From the NCBI GenBank assembly GCA_030066245.1, contig JASJBY010000213.1, positions 1 through 6,737 of the forward strand: DNA of 6,737 nt, written 5' to 3'. Made by a program: the position numbers and the translations under genes. Positions 6,002 to 6,737 of the stretch are shown piece by piece. Positions within the stretch are counted from its first letter, which is position 1. Every line of letters begins with the position of its first letter. This stretch comes from Gammaproteobacteria bacterium (GTDB lineage: Bacteria; Pseudomonadota; Gammaproteobacteria; JAABTG01). Under the pieces are notes generated by a model. That model worked only from the letters and a program-made list of their open reading frames with translations, made no database searches and had not been told where the DNA came from.

Positions 6002-6153
6002 AGCTTGCTGCCGGGAGTATATCTAACGCTCGGCACGTCTATCTTTTGTGAGAGAGGCGGCTGTCGCCCTCGTCGAGACGGGCGGTGGGGCACCCGGGTG
6101 TCCGCCAGGTCTGCCGAAGGGCCGCCTCACCAAGGCCACGAGGAGGAGGACAT
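6002..6153 (+). other. phaC-phaA gap
   Basis: This 152-bp gap has no convincing gene. A weak hairpin, GGCGG (6081-6085) with CCGCC (6102-6106) and an inner CAC/GTG pair, may form. It has no T-run and is unlikely to terminate. Short AT-containing stretches (TATATC 6018-6023, TATCTT 6040-6045) have no matching -35. phaA may be read through from phaEC or have its own weak promoter here. Confidence 0.4.
6141..6150 (+). promoter_or_regulatory. phaA: Very strong ribosome binding site of phaA
   Basis: AGGAGGAGGA ends 3 bases before ATG 6154; the AGGAGG core at 6141-6146 has a 7-base spacer. The near-perfect complement to the 16S rRNA end suggests high expression of the thiolase. Confidence 0.75.
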
Positions 6154-6737
6154 ATGAACGAGACCGTCATTGTAGGCGCGGCCAGGACCCCTATAGGCAA
6201 CTTGAGCGGCGCCTTGAGCAGCTTCAAGGCGTCGGATCTGGGCTCCATGGCTATCCATGAGGCGCTGCTACGTGCGCAGGTGCAGCCGGAAGAAGTTTCC
6301 GATGTCATCATGGGACAGGTGCTGACGGCCGGTCAGGGACAGAATCCGGCACGCCAGGCAGCGATTGCGGCACAGATTCCGGAAGAGAAGACGGCCATGA
6401 CCATCAACCAGGTGTGCGGCTCCGGACTGCGCGCGGTGGCATTGGGTCATCAGGCCATTCGCCTGGGAGATAGCAACGTCGTCGTCGCCGGTGGCCAGGA
6501 GAGCATGAGCCAAGCCACCCATTCCGTCTACATGCGTGACGGCGTGAAAATGGGCGACACGGGCATGGTGGACACCATGATCAGTGACGGTCTCTGGTGC
6601 GCCTTCGGCCAGTGTCATATGGGGATCACCGCCGAGAACATTGCCAAGCACTGGAAACTCTCCCGCGAAACCCAGGACGAATTTGCTGCACGTTCCCAGC
6701 AGAAAGCGGAGGCGGCTCAAAAAGCCGGCGTGTTCGC
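6154..6737 (+). CDS. phaA: Acetyl-CoA C-acetyltransferase (beta-ketothiolase), 3' end outside window
   Basis: The first 194 residues of a thiolase (family length about 390) are in the window; the frame stays open to the end. The enzyme condenses two acetyl-CoA to acetoacetyl-CoA, the first step of PHB synthesis. The start MNETVIVGAARTPIG is typical. The acyl-accepting cysteine is C88 in NQVCGSGLRA. GGQESMSQA and HMGITAENIA (H155, matching the CoA-loop His near position 156 in biosynthetic thiolases) also fit. The remaining catalytic His and Cys lie in the missing C-terminal half. The loop before HMG reads DGLWCAFGQC, with two extra cysteines where DGLTDAF-type residues are usual. It follows phaC at 152 bp on the same strand, so the biosynthetic PhaA role is likely, although a degradative thiolase cannot be excluded from this part alone. 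Confidence 0.92.
   Translation, partial: MNETVIVGAARTPIGNLSGALSSFKASDLGSMAIHEALLRAQVQPEEVSDVIMGQVLTAGQGQNPARQAAIAAQIPEEKTAMTINQVCGSGLRAVALGHQAIRLGDSNVVVAGGQESMSQATHSVYMRDGVKMGDTGMVDTMISDGLWCAFGQCHMGITAENIAKHWKLSRETQDEFAARSQQKAEAAQKAGVF

Noticed and set aside
6031..6048. Sigma-54 promoter suggested by CGGCACG upstream of phaA
   Set aside because: The required GC at the -12 element is absent at the correct spacing (TT instead).
6048..6260. 70-codon + strand frame ahead of phaA
   Set aside because: It overlaps the start of phaA in another frame and lacks a ribosome binding site.

Overview
The window looks like chromosomal DNA of a GC-rich gammaproteobacterium, most likely a purple sulfur bacterium or relative (Chromatiales/Ectothiorhodospiraceae type). 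This rests on a class III (two-subunit PhaE/PhaC) polyhydroxyalkanoate synthase whose PhaC aligns residue for residue, from memory, with the Allochromatium vinosum enzyme. No search could be run, so the taxonomy is inference. All confidently called genes are on the + strand.

Layout. Positions 1-338 hold no convincing gene. They start with a perfect 10-bp hairpin (6-29) and contain a second, longer imperfect hairpin (201-239). This could be the non-coding flank of a mobile element or a structured RNA, but I cannot name it. Next is an uncharacterised membrane-anchored protein (339-1100). A 136-bp gap with two small stem-loops follows, then a large SLC13-type permease with two internal RCK_C (TrkA_C) domains (1237-3222), possibly read from a leaderless mRNA. 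A small FmdB-like, cysteine-tailed protein follows (3317-3571).

The last 3 kb is a polyhydroxyalkanoate (PHA) synthesis cluster in the order phaE (3804-4934), phaC (4931-6001), phaA (6154 to beyond the window end). phaE and phaC overlap by 4 bp (ATGA) and are surely co-transcribed and translationally coupled. phaA lies 152 bp downstream behind a very strong ribosome binding site. PhaA condenses two acetyl-CoA to acetoacetyl-CoA, a reductase not seen here would make (R)-3-hydroxybutyryl-CoA, and PhaC with its partner PhaE polymerises it into granules. All three catalytic residues of PhaC (C149, D302, H331) are present.

The 232-bp region before phaE carries a perfect TGTTGC-ggc-GCAACA palindrome that could be an operator for a PHA-responsive regulator such as PhaR. 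PhaE ends in a basic Lys/Ala/Thr-rich tail that may bind the nucleoid. I see no tRNA, rRNA, CRISPR array or intact insertion sequence. The window is mostly ordinary metabolism; the less explained parts are the 5' structured region, the 253-aa protein and the small cysteine-tailed protein.
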